64,000 nt of DNA from CAVTYH01 sp963738835 (GCA_963738835.1 CAVTYH010000005.1:310001-374000), one strand, 5' to 3'. Counted from the stretch's first letter, positions 20,420 to 31,359 are shown. Program-made: numbers and translations. The notes: generated from the letters alone by a model not told the origin.

Positions 20420-21753
20420 ATGGCGATGAGTTCCGCGACAATAGCATCATCCACCATTGTGTTGTGCGAAACCCACGGTGTCACGCACGAATTCACGCTG
20501 CCTAATGGGAAACCGCTGCTGGTTCTCGATAATGTCACATTGGGAATCCGACCTAACGAAATTGTTGCCTTATTGGGTCCATCAGGCTGTGGCAAGTCGA
20601 CCATCCTTCGCATCCTCGCCGGCTTGATTCGACCCACGCAGGGCGAAGTGCTCTATCACGGTAATCCGTTGCTCGGGTTGAATCCTGGCGCCGCAATCGT
20701 GTTCCAGAGCTTTGCACTCTATCCCTGGCTTACGGTTGCTGAAAACGTACGCGTCGTCCTGGAGGCAATTGATATGCCGGCTGATGAGTCGCGCCCTACG
20801 AGCCGAAAAAGTGATCCGCCTTGTCGGCCTAGCCGGTTTTGAAGAAGCTTATCCGCGCGAATTGTCTGGCGGCATGAAACAACGCGTCGGTATGGCCCGG
20901 GCGCTGGCGGTTGATCCCGAAATCCTGTTCATGGACGAACCATTTAGTCATGTCGATGCGCTGACAGCGGAAAGCTTGCGGGCTGAAATTGTCGACATTT
21001 GGGAATCGCAGGACAAAAATCCGTCGTCGATTCTGATGGTCAGCCATGACATCAAAGAAGTCGTCTACATGGCGGATCGGATAGTTGTGTTAAGCGCCAA
21101 TCCTGGTCGAGTTCGCACCATTGTCGAAAACAAGTTGCCCCGTGCTCGAAATTACCGTTCATCCGATTTCTTAGCCCTCGTGGATCAATTGCACGGCATC
21201 ATTACCGGCCAGGAACTCCCCGATCAGCCGCCGACTTCCACGCACCCTGGCCTGCCAATGATTGAGCCGCTGCCCACAACCACGGCCAGCGAGATTGTCG
21301 GCTTGCTCGAATACCTGGATGCCCGCGGTGGTGCGGAAGAAATCTTCCGTATTGCGACCGATACACATCGCGAATTCGGCGACATCATCAACACCGTGCG
21401 CCGCAGAAATGCTCGAATTCGTCGACACGCCCAAGCGGATGGTCGTCCTTGATGTTGCAGGCAAACAGTTTCTGGCCGCCAACCCTGAGCAACGTAAAGC
21501 AATTTGGCGCGAACAGCTGCTCAAGCTGCGATTATTTCGCGAGGTGTACGATGCAATCGTGCGCCAGCAAGATCACACCATTAGCGCAGATTTTGTTGAA
21601 GAAACCATCATCCTGCGGTTGCCGCAAGAAAACCATGAACGGATTTTCGAGACGTTCATCCGGTGGGCGCGTTTCGGCAATTTGATTTCGTACGACGAAG
21701 ATACTCAATTGCTGTCGTTGCCGGACCATGCTCAAGTAACTGTACCAGCATGA
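20420..21753 (+). CDS. ABC transporter ATPase, NitT/TauT type, with C-terminal AAA-associated domain; two frameshifts
   Basis: Starts at one of the clustered ATGs 20417/20420/20426 after TTTGGAGA. Walker A is GPSGCGKST, Q-loop VFQSFALYPW, signature ELSGGMKQRVGMARALAVDP, Walker B ILFMDEPFSHVD and the switch His lies in LMVSHDIKE. A C-terminal extension of about 150 residues (IVGLLEYLDARGGAEEIFRI to the end) matches the AAA-associated C-terminal domain found with this ATPase subfamily. The frame breaks near 20791 and 21398; in both, adding one GC to GCGC restores conserved text (DESRALRAEKVI and NTVRAAEMLEFVDT). It powers the duplicated permease encoded just upstream. Confidence 0.88.
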
Positions 21754-21769
21754 GATTCGTCAATTCGAT

Positions 21770-23554
21770 TCATTGCACGAGACGGACCTGCGGATTATCG
21801 ACAATCTGTTTAAGGAGTGCTGACATTTCTGTCTCATACGTTGACGGATCGCCGCTCGTGCGGGGCGCTTGACCGTTGTCGTCGGCCGTGTTGCCCATAC
21901 GTGCCATACGGTCCATGAAGTCGTAATCAGCGGCCAAGCCTAATGCTAATGCGTAGAGATGCCAATGTCCGGTATTCATCGTATCGGCCTGCATTAAGGC
22001 GGCATCGCTGGGGTAATCGCTGCTCCCACCGTAAAAATTCGAGTTGGGATGAGCACTGCGATAAGTGCTGATCGCTGAATTACTGCTGCTCTTGAGATTT
22101 GCCACACCATCGGTCAGCAAGACGACGATTTTTTGTGCGTTCTCGCGGCCGGTTCCGCCCTGGCTTTGGGCTTTGATCAAATTGTAAGCAGCAATCAAGC
22201 CGGTTTCAGTCGCGGTACTGTTGCCATTGTTTCCGACTGCCTGCATCGTGGTGGAACTCTGCATGGCGGTGTCATAATTGCTGGTGAGGCCTAGCCGGAC
22301 CGTCGTGCCGGCCACTTTGTCGAAAGTCACGATCGAAACCCAATCTTTCTGATTCGGATCGGAGATCGAGGCGTTCTTCGTTTTCACTTCTTGTAATCCT
22401 GCAATCACCGAGCGCCGTTCGGCATGCGTCGGTTGCTCCGAGGGTGGGAATGAAAACGTTCCACCCGCTGTCGATTCATTGTGGTATGGGCAATTTGGGC
22501 TGAGAACAGACAACTGGCCGTATTGCGAGCCATCAACCAGTTGATCGCGTCCGCCGGCATCCTGTAGCCATGTCACATAGCTACGATAACCGATGACCCC
22601 ACCGTTGCTGTTAATAGATGCGATATATGCCTGCCAGTAGTTGTAGCTCGCACTGTTGGCGCTATTCGGCACCGGTTTCGCAGCGGACATTATCGTGGCA
22701 ATCTGCTTGTCGATGATCCATTTGTAAGCCTTCGTTTGCCTCGTGCTGGAGGAGTCGCTGCTTAAGATCTTGTAGGTGCTTGGAATGCTGACCGTAACTC
22801 CCGCCACAGTTACTGATGAATGGCTCAACGGACCACTCGCTAAATACAAGTTGCTCCAGCTCGTCGCGCCGACATTCTGTCCAATAGTTTGAATTGTGCC
22901 TGGATAAGTGCCAAAACCAAAATCGTTGTACACTTGCTGCATCATCGAATTGTAGATGCCGGTATATCCTGAGCTCCGATACAACACAGTGCTTCCATAA
23001 CCAGTCGTTGTGTCGTCGTTCATCGAGCCGGAAAGGTCGACGACGAAGCAAATGTCGCGTGGATTACCAAGTGCGACGGCCGAGGCCGTTATATTGAAGG
23101 TGTTGACACCGAGAATCCGGCCAAAGAATGTGTTGTTCGAACCAGTGCTGCTGTCGCGACGGGCGGTCACCCTAATTGCGTTGCCGGCCTGCGAGCTGCT
23201 CGTGAACGTCCGCGAATTGCTATCCCAGATGCCGTATTGAATATCTGACGATGTCAAATTGACGGTGGTTCCGCCGGCCTTGTGGTATCCGGCAAATTGC
23301 TGAGCAGCAGAGATCATGTTGGACTGAGTGCCGCTCATGCTGGCCGCGGCTGCCATGGCGGCGCTATCGGCCGCGTTTTGGAGTTGCGTTTTAACGACAG
23401 TCATGTAGCCGACATCTACGCCGAACGCCACGAAACCCAACATTACGACCATCAGCACAGCGGCCAACACCGTGATGGCCGCACGGCGAGAACGATCGCC
23501 CCGCCAACCTGGACTTCGTGAACGAGAATGACTAAGTCGGCTACGAAAATTCAT
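21770..23554 (-). CDS. TadG-like protein with von Willebrand factor A domain
   Basis: 594 residues. A basic N-terminus is followed by a membrane segment, AAITVLAAVLMVVMLGFVAF, and GVDVGYMTVVKTQLQNAADS, the N-terminal signature of Flp pilus-assembly TadG-like proteins. The VWA domain begins at DICFVVDLSGSMNDD (MIDAS DxSxS) and later carries KIVVLLTDGVAN. Between them is a long insert rich in Ser/Thr/Tyr. AGGGG stands upstream of ATG 23554. Expected to be membrane-anchored with the VWA part outside the membrane. No other tad genes are nearby, so the partner is unknown. Confidence 0.85.
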   Translation of the reverse strand: MNFRSRLSHSRSRSPGWRGDRSRRAAITVLAAVLMVVMLGFVAFGVDVGYMTVVKTQLQNAADSAAMAAAASMSGTQSNMISAAQQFAGYHKAGGTTVNLTSSDIQYGIWDSNSRTFTSSSQAGNAIRVTARRDSSTGSNNTFFGRILGVNTFNITASAVALGNPRDICFVVDLSGSMNDDTTTGYGSTVLYRSSGYTGIYNSMMQQVYNDFGFGTYPGTIQTIGQNVGATSWSNLYLASGPLSHSSVTVAGVTVSIPSTYKILSSDSSSTRQTKAYKWIIDKQIATIMSAAKPVPNSANSASYNYWQAYIASINSNGGVIGYRSYVTWLQDAGGRDQLVDGSQYGQLSVLSPNCPYHNESTAGGTFSFPPSEQPTHAERRSVIAGLQEVKTKNASISDPNQKDWVSIVTFDKVAGTTVRLGLTSNYDTAMQSSTTMQAVGNNGNSTATETGLIAAYNLIKAQSQGGTGRENAQKIVVLLTDGVANLKSSSNSAISTYRSAHPNSNFYGGSSDYPSDAALMQADTMNTGHWHLYALALGLAADYDFMDRMARMGNTADDNGQAPRTSGDPSTYETEMSALLKQIVDNPQVRLVQ

Positions 23555-23838
23555 GCGGATGTCCCCTGAAGGATAGCTGCTGCGACAGACTCAACTGTCC
23601 GGAGCTGCTTTAACTGGAAATGAACAGTACGGATGACCGGGCGTGATAAGTAAGTGTTGCCCGACCAAGAAAATCCTACACGGCTTTTTCAAGTCTTCGT
23701 CAAAAACAATCAGGTGTCAAATATAAATGACTTCGATTTCCCAAAAACTTGTGAGCGATTGTTCGAGGCTGATGCTCAATTGGACCATGTTGCTTTTACG
23801 CAGCATCAAGTCAAACCAATAGAAAAAATCGGGTGCGG

Positions 23839-26429
23839 CTATTTTTTTCTGCGAGGACTGCGCTCGGGTTTCGCAGCCAGTGGATCATCCGGCCACGCAT
23901 GCTTAGGATATCGACGCCGCAATTCTTTACGCACCTGGTCATAGGTCGTTCGCCAAAAGCTCGCCAAATCGGACGTGACTTGCTGGGGTCGAAAATTGGG
24001 CGCCAGCAAATGCAGCAAAATCGGCACACGTCCACCGGCGATGCGCGGTGTTGAGTGCAGCCCGAACACTTCCTGAATGCGCACCGCCAAAACGGGCGTT
24101 TTCCCCGGCTGATAATCCAGCGCTATTTCGCTGCCACTGGGCACGGTTATCCTTTCGGGAGCTTCGCAACTAACTGCGGCCAATTGTGATCCGCTCAGCT
24201 TGGATTTCAAGATTTCGACGACGGATGCTCGCCGCAACTCTGCAAATGAGCGGCATCCGCGGCACAGCTCTGGCAACAGTTCCTTCAGCAATTCCGCATT
24301 CCAGCGTGGCAGATTCAACTCCGGCATCGAATCGGCCAAAAACTCGACACGATTGAGGAACTGCCGCGCGCCATCGTCGATTAGATTTCGCAAGTCCAGT
24401 TGGGCAGCAGCTTCACTTGCTAGTAATCCACTGGCCTCGTCTTCGGATGGGATACTCGTTGCCGCCTCGTTAATCACCAAATCGGCCATCCGCGTTCGTC
24501 GTATCGCGACAACTCGCTCTCGCAGTGCGTCAAACTCGATTTCCGTTGTCGCATTTAGAATATCCGGCGGCAGCCAGTCTTGTTCCACAACTGACGCGAT
24601 TCGGACATTCGCCTCCGAATCGCCGGTTTCGACTAGGTCCACACAAACGAACAAATCGGCGCAAGTGACAGCGCTCGAATCCAAAAACCGTACGCCGCGC
24701 TTACCGACCATCAATCCACGGCGGCTGTTTGGTTCGCGCCGCCGTGCCAGTCGGTCCAAGTACGCAACCGCTACGGCTCGCAGAAGGGCTTCATCGGCCT
24801 TGCTCGTCGAATCACTGGAATCCAGCATGTTTCTCTCAGTCGAATCCAGCGGTCCTCCGCCCTCTATTTCCATCAGCCGTAGTAACTGATCGCGGGCTCG
24901 TAGCACAAACCGCGCGGCGCCTGCATTCAGGCGACCAATAGCGAAGTCCGTTTGTCCGCTGCGTTCAAAACTCTGCAATGCTGCCAGCCGATCCAAAACG
25001 TCGGAATCCGATACACGACGAGCCAACCGAGCAGCCGACAGATGATCGCGACCGCGCGGTCGCGAAGTCACCCATCGCTCAAATACATCGCGCTCGGAAA
25101 GCATTGCCCCAACCAATGCGGCTTCACGAGAATATCCGCTGTGTGCGCCTTCAACCATGAGCCGAGCAATTCGCGGATGTACTGGCAACCGGGCCATCGT
25201 GCGACCTAACCCGGTGATGCCCCGATCATCCACCGCGCCCAACATTCGCAGCAGCCTTTGGGCCTGGTCAACCGCTTCGATACTCGGTGGTTCAAACCAC
25301 GGCAACGCTTGTGGATCGGGTTCGCCCCATGCGAGCAACTCAAGAATTGGCCCCGCCAAATCGACACGGCGAATTTCCGGTTCCTCATGTTCGGGTAAAT
25401 GCCGGTGTTGAGCGCGAGTCCATAACCGCAAACAAACGCCAGGCGCTGTGCGGCCGGCACGACCTGCCCGCTGATCGGCCGAAGCTTGAGAGATGCGCCT
25501 CTAGCTGGAGGCAATTGATTCCCAGGTTAGCATTGCGACAAAGGACGCGAACCCAGCCAGTATCAATAACGCCCGTAACTCCTTCGATGGTCACGCTGGT
25601 TTCAGCAACGTTGGTTGAGAGCACAACCTTGCGTCGATCAGCCGGCCCGAGCACCGCTTGTTGGCGCATCCAGTGGCAACTCACCATACAGCTCCATCAC
25701 CGCCAGATTCTTCTGCGCGGCCAGAGCTGCCAGCTCCTCGCCAGTGCGACGGATTTCACCAACGCCGGGTAGAAACACAAGCACATCGCCGGACGTTTGA
25801 TCCAACAGCTTTGCCGTTGCCTCCGCAGCCTGGATGTGAATGGGAGCGGTTGAATCGGTGCGAGCAAATTCGATTTCGACCGGAAATAACCGGCCGGAAC
25901 TTTCAATGACCGGACAATTGTCGAAATACCTGGCAACCGTTTCCGCCGCAAGCGTGGCTGACATGACTACAATTTTCAGATCAGGCCGTACTTCTTGTTG
26001 CACTCGGCGCACCATCGCCAGCGCCAGGTCGCTGTTCAAGTTGCGTTCATGAAATTCGTCGAAGAGCACAATTCCGACGCGCTCCAAAAATGGATCGTCG
26101 GCCAACATCCGCACGAAAACCCCATCGGTCACCGCCAGAATTCGTGTATGTCGGCTTGAACGGCGGTCGAAACGCACCTCGTAGCCAATGAGTTCGCCCA
26201 GTGGCATACCGCTCTCCATCGACATTCGAGCGGCCGCCGCTCGCGCAGCAAGACGCCGTGGCTGCAGCAGAAGAGTTTGCCTGTCACCGGCCAATCCGGC
26301 TGCGAGCAATCCTGGCGGAACTCTTGTCGTTTTGCCAGCTCCCGTCGGTGCGCGCAGCACGACCGACGAATGATTGCGCAAGGCATCAATCAGGGTTGGC
26401 AGATGTTCGTCAATTGGTAACGGCTGCAT
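23839..26429 (-). CDS. hrpB: ATP-dependent RNA helicase HrpB, two frameshifts
   Basis: Starts MQPLPIDEHLPTLIDALRNH. DEAH-box motifs are I RAPTGAGKTTRVPPGLLAAG, II LFDEFHERNLNSDLAL and III VMSATL, then TNVAETSVTIEGV and the reconstructed motif VI text QASADQRAGRAGRTAPGVC. The HrpB C-terminal domain ends at KHAWPDDPLAAKP. Frame changes are near 25668 (one extra base, restoring LPLDAQQAVLG) and near 25495 (one GC missing from GCGC, restoring LEARISQASADQRAG). Reconstructed length is about 860 residues, normal for HrpB. It is preceded on the same strand by rnhA and a histidine kinase at close spacing. Confidence 0.92.
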
Positions 26430-26510
26430 CGCCCCATTCTACAAAGCCGGCGACGAACTCCGATGCATCGCCATCGACACCTTTGGACCACCCATCCGAC
26501 TGCCAGCCGC

Positions 26511-26999
26511 CTAATGCCGACTTGTAAGGAACTTCTGATACGCCGCTACCGCCAATTCATCGCAGCGGTCGTTTTCCGGGTGGCCACTATGCCCTGCGAC
26601 TCGATGAAATTTCAGCGTATGTTTCGCAATCAAGTCATCGAGCTCCTGCCAAAGTTCCAGGTTCTTGACTTCACCGGTCTTGCCGCCTGGTCCCGTTTTG
26701 CGGCGCCAACCATTCGCCTTCCACTTGGGCATCCACACGGCCAACCCCTGACGAACATATTCGCTGTCGGTGAACAAGTCGACCTGTGAGTGTCGCTTGA
26801 GTGCTTCTAATCCGCGAATGACCGCCATCAGTTCCATGCGGTTATTGGTAGTTAAAGCCTCTGCGCCGAATCGCTCCAATTCTTTCCCAGAAGCCGGATG
26901 CCTAAGGATATATGCCCAACCGCCAGGTCCGGGATTCCCACTGCATCCACCATCGGTAAACAAGTGTACCACCGGCAGTGACGTTTCATTTTTCGTCAT
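26511..26999 (-). CDS. rnhA: Ribonuclease HI
   Basis: 162 residues. FTDGGCSGNPGPGGWAYIL holds the first catalytic Asp, ALTTNNRMELMAVIRGLEAL the Glu, VDLFTDSEYVRQGL the second Asp, and the end has HRVAGHSGHPENDRCDELA with the last His/Asp. The set is complete, so an active RNA:DNA hybrid nuclease is expected. Its ATG overlaps the TGA of the upstream histidine kinase (ATGA), indicating translational coupling. Confidence 0.96.
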   Translation of the reverse strand: MTKNETSLPVVHLFTDGGCSGNPGPGGWAYILRHPASGKELERFGAEALTTNNRMELMAVIRGLEALKRHSQVDLFTDSEYVRQGLAVWMPKWKANGWRRKTGPGGKTGEVKNLELWQELDDLIAKHTLKFHRVAGHSGHPENDRCDELAVAAYQKFLTSRH

Positions 27000-28795
27000 C
27001 GTGCTGTTTTACCGTTCGGCTCCCGGCACCGCCGGCACGGCGCGTTCGAGTGTGCGTTGCATTTCTTGTCGGCGCGGCGCAGCATCTCTTCCAGGTTGTC
27101 TTTGATCGTCGCATCGAGTTTCGCTTCTCCGGCACGGGTCCAAGGCAAATGCACGGTGAATGTGCTGCCGCGGCCGATCTGGCTTTCCAACGATACTTCG
27201 CCGCCCAGCAATTTGCAAAGTTCTTTCACGATCGACAACCCCAGACCCGTGCCGGAATATTCCCGCGTGATGGCGTCGCCTTGCGCCATGACCGACTGAC
27301 CTTGTCGGAACTTTTCGAAAATGGCGACCTGATCGGCTTCGGCGATGCCCACGCCAGTATCCGATACCGTTAGCAGCAGGTCACCTGTTTCCGCTTCTCG
27401 GTTGGCACGCACAACAATCCGTCCGCCCTCGGGCGTAAACTTAATTGCGTTGGAGAGTAAGTTGCTGAGAATCTGCTGCACTTTCGCCTGATCCTGAAAC
27501 AGCTCGGGCAGGCTGGGTTCGACGTCAACTTCCAAATCGATATTTTTCCGCTCCGTCTGCGGACGGAAGAAATCGCACTGAGCCTGAACGACGTTGTCGA
27601 TGCGGAAATCGGCCAGTCGAACTTCCATTTTGCCACTTTCGATTTTTGCCAGATCGAGAATATCGTTGATCATATCGAGCAATACGCGGCCCGACTTTTG
27701 GATGTTTTGCACGTACCGCCGCTGTTTATCGTCGAGCGACTTGATTGAATCGAGCACTTCCGAAAACCCGATGATGCTGTTCAGTGGCGTGCGCAACTCG
27801 TGACTCATCGTGGCCAAGAAATCACTCTTGAGGCGGTTCATTTCATACAGCCGCATGTTGGTTTGCGCCAGCTCATCGACCTTCGCATCCAGCGCAGTAT
27901 TAGCGTGCTGCAAATCTTCCTGGGCCGTCACCAGATGGCGCACCATTTTGTTGAACGCCATGCCGAGCTCTTCGAACTCGTCGGCTGTGTGTATATCGGC
28001 CCGTGCTTCCATGTTACCGCGAGAAATCTCGTCGCTAACATCACGCAGATGTTTGAGTGGTTTGACAATCACGTATCGCACAATCACATAACTGGCGATC
28101 ATCGCCAGAAAGACAGTGACAACCGCGGTCGCTAAAAAAATAGCCCGATTCCAATTAAGAGCCTCTTGTGTGGCTTCGTCAGGTATCGTCACCTCGACGA
28201 CCGCCATTAAGTCACCCGCCTTCAAGGGCGGCCTAGCTTGTAAGCCAGCGGCTCCTTCCAAGAGCGCGCGGTCGAGTCCTTGATGACAGTTGCTCGCACA
28301 ATAGGCGTCATGGGCGTAAACGGGCTGAAAGTATTGATACTCTTGCTTCTCTGGCATACGACGATCGTAGAAAAGCGGATCGACAACATGCGCGCCGTTT
28401 TCGTCAATGCGCACAAAGCCCGACGGCATTGTCTTCGGAAAATGCTCCAGCACACTTGCCTCGAATCCGGTAATCGGATGTTGATCCGTATCCGTACCGT
28501 CTAGTTTTATTATCTTCGAAGTAAGATTTTGCGTTGTTAGATTCCGGCCGACTTCCTCATTCAATTGCAGAAACTTCTTCTCATCCAGTTTTTTCCAGTG
28601 GTATTGCAGCATGATAGCATCAACCAGATGCCGACCGGTGCTGCGAGCCTTATCGTACACCAAGGTTTCCGTCTGGCCGCCGTACCACCAAAAACTACCG
28701 CCGATGAGCGTCAGCAGGCAAATAGCAAACAGCAGCAAACACTTCAGCTCCAGTCGAGTCTCGCCCAACACACGTTTGACGGAGCGGTATGACAT
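26996..28795 (-). CDS. Membrane sensor histidine kinase with periplasmic DUF3365-like domain and HAMP
   Basis: I prefer ATG 28795 (MSYRSVKRVLGETRLE) to the TTG at 28849; neither has a strong ribosome site. A membrane helix (CLLLFAICLLTLIGGSFWW) is followed by a periplasmic domain of about 180 residues with FFYDRRMPEK-type text and AYCASNCHQG, a CxxxCH variant of the heme-binding CxxCH, as in DUF3365/Tll0287-like sensors. A second helix (AIFLATAVVTVFLAMIASYV), HAMP, coiled coil and kinase core follow: H-box SHELRTPLNSIIGF, N-box NLLSNAIKFTPEGG, DTGVGIAE and GTGLGLSIVKELCKLLGG. No response regulator is adjacent; it is coupled to rnhA. A heme- or redox-responsive role is inference. Confidence 0.88.
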   Translation of the reverse strand: MSYRSVKRVLGETRLELKCLLLFAICLLTLIGGSFWWYGGQTETLVYDKARSTGRHLVDAIMLQYHWKKLDEKKFLQLNEEVGRNLTTQNLTSKIIKLDGTDTDQHPITGFEASVLEHFPKTMPSGFVRIDENGAHVVDPLFYDRRMPEKQEYQYFQPVYAHDAYCASNCHQGLDRALLEGAAGLQARPPLKAGDLMAVVEVTIPDEATQEALNWNRAIFLATAVVTVFLAMIASYVIVRYVIVKPLKHLRDVSDEISRGNMEARADIHTADEFEELGMAFNKMVRHLVTAQEDLQHANTALDAKVDELAQTNMRLYEMNRLKSDFLATMSHELRTPLNSIIGFSEVLDSIKSLDDKQRRYVQNIQKSGRVLLDMINDILDLAKIESGKMEVRLADFRIDNVVQAQCDFFRPQTERKNIDLEVDVEPSLPELFQDQAKVQQILSNLLSNAIKFTPEGGRIVVRANREAETGDLLLTVSDTGVGIAEADQVAIFEKFRQGQSVMAQGDAITREYSGTGLGLSIVKELCKLLGGEVSLESQIGRGSTFTVHLPWTRAGEAKLDATIKDNLEEMLRRADKKCNAHSNAPCRRCREPNGKTAR

Positions 28796-28926
28796 ATAAA
28801 AAGCAAGTAAAGGCGAATACGATGGCGATCCGCTGTAGCTTATCGCCAATAAAATCCAACGAGACCTACTTCCAATTCATCGAATTCCTTCATTTTACGG
28901 CGACCTCACTCTCCAAACTAGAGCAA

Positions 28927-31359
28927 TCACAGCATGTCGATGGGGTCAACGTCCGCGATCCACGCAATTCCTTCAGGCGTCTCCAACCCTTCGCCGGCTT
29001 GCTGAATCGCCTTTCGCAGAACCTCTCTGTTGGGCCCTTGAATCTGCATGTGAAACCGATATTGCCGCCGCAACCGTGGAATCGGCGCCGCTGCTGGCCC
29101 CAATACTCGCGCCGGAGATTGAACGGCTGAATTCTGACTCCTGACTCCTGACTCTTGACTTATTCCCAATGCACTGCGGATTCGCCCGCCCAAATGTTGC
29201 GCAAATGCGCGGGTTTGCTCTTTGGACGCTCCACGGACCACCACGCGAATCATCGCGCCGGCCGGCGGATAGCCATGGGCCTCGCGCATCGGCAGTTCTT
29301 CCCGGGCGAACGTGCCGAAATCGTGCATCACGGCAGCGCGAATGGCCGCGTGCTCTGGACTGAAGGTTTGCACCAACACGCGGCCCCCTTTTTCGCCGCG
29401 TCCCGTGCGGCCGGCGACTTGCGTGACCAATTGAAACGTGCGTTCGGCGGCGCGAAAGTCCGGCAAATGCAGCGCCGTGTCAGCGTTGATGACGCCAACC
29501 AGCGTGACGTTGGGAAAGTCCAAACCCTTGGCGATCATTTGCGTGCCGAGCAAGATTTGCACTTTGCCCTCACGAAACGACTTCAGCGCGCGATCGTGGC
29601 TGCCATGCGATTTCATGGCGTCGGTATCCATTCGCAGCACGCCGGCGTTCGGGAAACGGTTGCGAATCTCCGCTTCCAGTTTCTCGGTGCCGAAACCACG
29701 AAAGTGCATGCCCGGTGCTCGGCAACGTGGGCAAACCGTGGGGCACGGCTGCTGAAAATCACAGTAATGGCAAATCACCGCGTCGCCGGTGCGATGATGC
29801 GTCATCGCCAAGTCGCAATCAGGACAGCGCACAAGATGGCCACACGCTGGGCATTGAATGTGCGTGGCAAAACCGCGGCGATTCAAGAGCAGAATCACCT
29901 GCCCGCCGTCGCGCAGCGCCACATCGATCGCCTGGTGCATCTGTCGCGAGACCGCGCCGCGGGAACTGCGATTACGGAATTCATTGCGCAAATCAATTGT
30001 GCCGACTGCCGGCAACGGACGATCGAACACCCGCCGCGGCATGTCAACTAACCGATATTCTCCGCGTGTGGCTCGATACCAACTCTCCAGCGACGGCGTG
30101 GCAGAAGCCAGCACCAGCGGCACTTTTTCTTCACGGGCACGCCACAAAGCAACATCCCGCGCATGATACCGCGGCGCACTGTCTTGCTTGAACGAACCCT
30201 CGTGTTCCTCGTCAAGCACAATCAAACCCAAATGCGGTAACGGCGCAAATATGGCACTACGGGCACCCACCACCACTTGCACTTCGCCGCGGGCAATCCG
30301 TTCCCAATGCCAGTGCCGTTCTGCATCGCGCAAATGGCTGTGCAGCACGGCCACGTTATCGAACCGCGAACGAAATCGTTCCTTGGTTTGCGGCGTGAGG
30401 CTGATTTCCGGCACCAGCATTATCGCTTGCTTGCCGTAGCTGATCACTTCCTCAATCGCCTGGATGTAAACTTCCGTCTTGCCGCTGCCGGTGACGCCAT
30501 GAATCAGAATCGTTTCATCGCGCGGCGCCCGCAGTGGATCGAGGATGGCGTCCAACGCAATCCGCTGATCGGCGTTCAACTCTAACCGCTGCTGTCGAGC
30601 CACCGGCGCTTCCCGCTGCGATTCCGTCGAGATGCGCTCGGCGGTCGCCACGAGAATCCCTTTTCGCCGCAGCGCCGTGATCGGGCCTTGCGTGCATTTC
30701 ACCGCCTGCGCCAATCGCCGCGGCTCGATCGGTTGCGGATTGGCGATGAGATAGCGGAGGATTTCCAGCTGCGTCTTCGAGAGTTTGTGGTCTTGGGTGC
30801 CACTGCTGGCTCGGCCAGCAGTGTTCCGCCGGCGATCCTTAGCTAGCTTATCGGTGCGCTGGGCACTGTTGGGCAAGCCAGCAGTGGCATCCGTCGTTAA
30901 TCGAAGTAAGTTATGCTGTGCATCCGGCGAGAGCGTCAGCATCGTAATCCGCCGCGTGCCCGCTTTCGTCCGCACTCCCGCCGGCAAGACCGCCTCGACC
31001 GCGGCGGCCCAATTGCACAAATAATGGTCGGCCATCCACTCGCTCAGCCGCAGCATCGTCGGCGAGAGCAGCGTGCGGTCGTCGATCACCTCGCCAATCC
31101 GTTTCAGCCGCCGTGTCACATCGCGCTGCGTCTCCAACTTCACGCAATAGCCGACGGCCGAGCGGTCGCCGCGCCCAAACGGCACCCGCACTCGCCGGCC
31201 AGGCTCCAACCGCTCGCGCATTTCGGCCGGCATGCTGTAGTCGTAGGTTTTGCCGCCGCGTCCGCCGGGAAACACCACCGTTGCCACCAACTGCTCGCGC
31301 ACGGCATCCAACTCCCAGGCCGCCGGCTCGAGTTCAAAGAGTGATTGCTGTTGGGGCAT
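28927..31359 (-). CDS. priA: Primosomal replication protein N' (PriA helicase)
   Basis: The start is set at ATG 31359 (MPQQQSLFELEPAAWELD); an open frame extends upstream to 31413. DNA-binding N-terminal text is VVFPGGRGGKTYDYSMPAEM; the helicase has HGVTGSGKTEVYIQ (Walker A), LDEEHEGSFKQ (DEEH box), LASATPSLES and VTQVAGRTGRG. The zinc-binding block of paired cysteines (CPACGHLVRCPDCDLAM, ICHYCDFQQPCPTVCPRC) is intact. Near the C-terminus the frame includes SQESGVRSQNSAVQSP, encoded by tandem GACTCCT-type simple repeats (29130-29160), absent from the PriA consensus I know but in frame. About 810 residues. Restarts stalled replication forks. Confidence 0.95.
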   Translation of the reverse strand: MPQQQSLFELEPAAWELDAVREQLVATVVFPGGRGGKTYDYSMPAEMRERLEPGRRVRVPFGRGDRSAVGYCVKLETQRDVTRRLKRIGEVIDDRTLLSPTMLRLSEWMADHYLCNWAAAVEAVLPAGVRTKAGTRRITMLTLSPDAQHNLLRLTTDATAGLPNSAQRTDKLAKDRRRNTAGRASSGTQDHKLSKTQLEILRYLIANPQPIEPRRLAQAVKCTQGPITALRRKGILVATAERISTESQREAPVARQQRLELNADQRIALDAILDPLRAPRDETILIHGVTGSGKTEVYIQAIEEVISYGKQAIMLVPEISLTPQTKERFRSRFDNVAVLHSHLRDAERHWHWERIARGEVQVVVGARSAIFAPLPHLGLIVLDEEHEGSFKQDSAPRYHARDVALWRAREEKVPLVLASATPSLESWYRATRGEYRLVDMPRRVFDRPLPAVGTIDLRNEFRNRSSRGAVSRQMHQAIDVALRDGGQVILLLNRRGFATHIQCPACGHLVRCPDCDLAMTHHRTGDAVICHYCDFQQPCPTVCPRCRAPGMHFRGFGTEKLEAEIRNRFPNAGVLRMDTDAMKSHGSHDRALKSFREGKVQILLGTQMIAKGLDFPNVTLVGVINADTALHLPDFRAAERTFQLVTQVAGRTGRGEKGGRVLVQTFSPEHAAIRAAVMHDFGTFAREELPMREAHGYPPAGAMIRVVVRGASKEQTRAFAQHLGGRIRSALGISQESGVRSQNSAVQSPARVLGPAAAPIPRLRRQYRFHMQIQGPNREVLRKAIQQAGEGLETPEGIAWIADVDPIDML

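Noticed and set aside
20712..21452. Programmed ribosomal frameshifting in the ABC ATPase
   Set aside because: No slippery heptamer is present; the breaks are GC-dinucleotide losses in GCGC, the same as in unrelated genes.
29155..30191. Long plus-strand frames (about 298 and 158 codons) inside priA
   Set aside because: Antisense to highly conserved helicase and zinc-binding motifs of PriA; composition is a shadow of the real gene.
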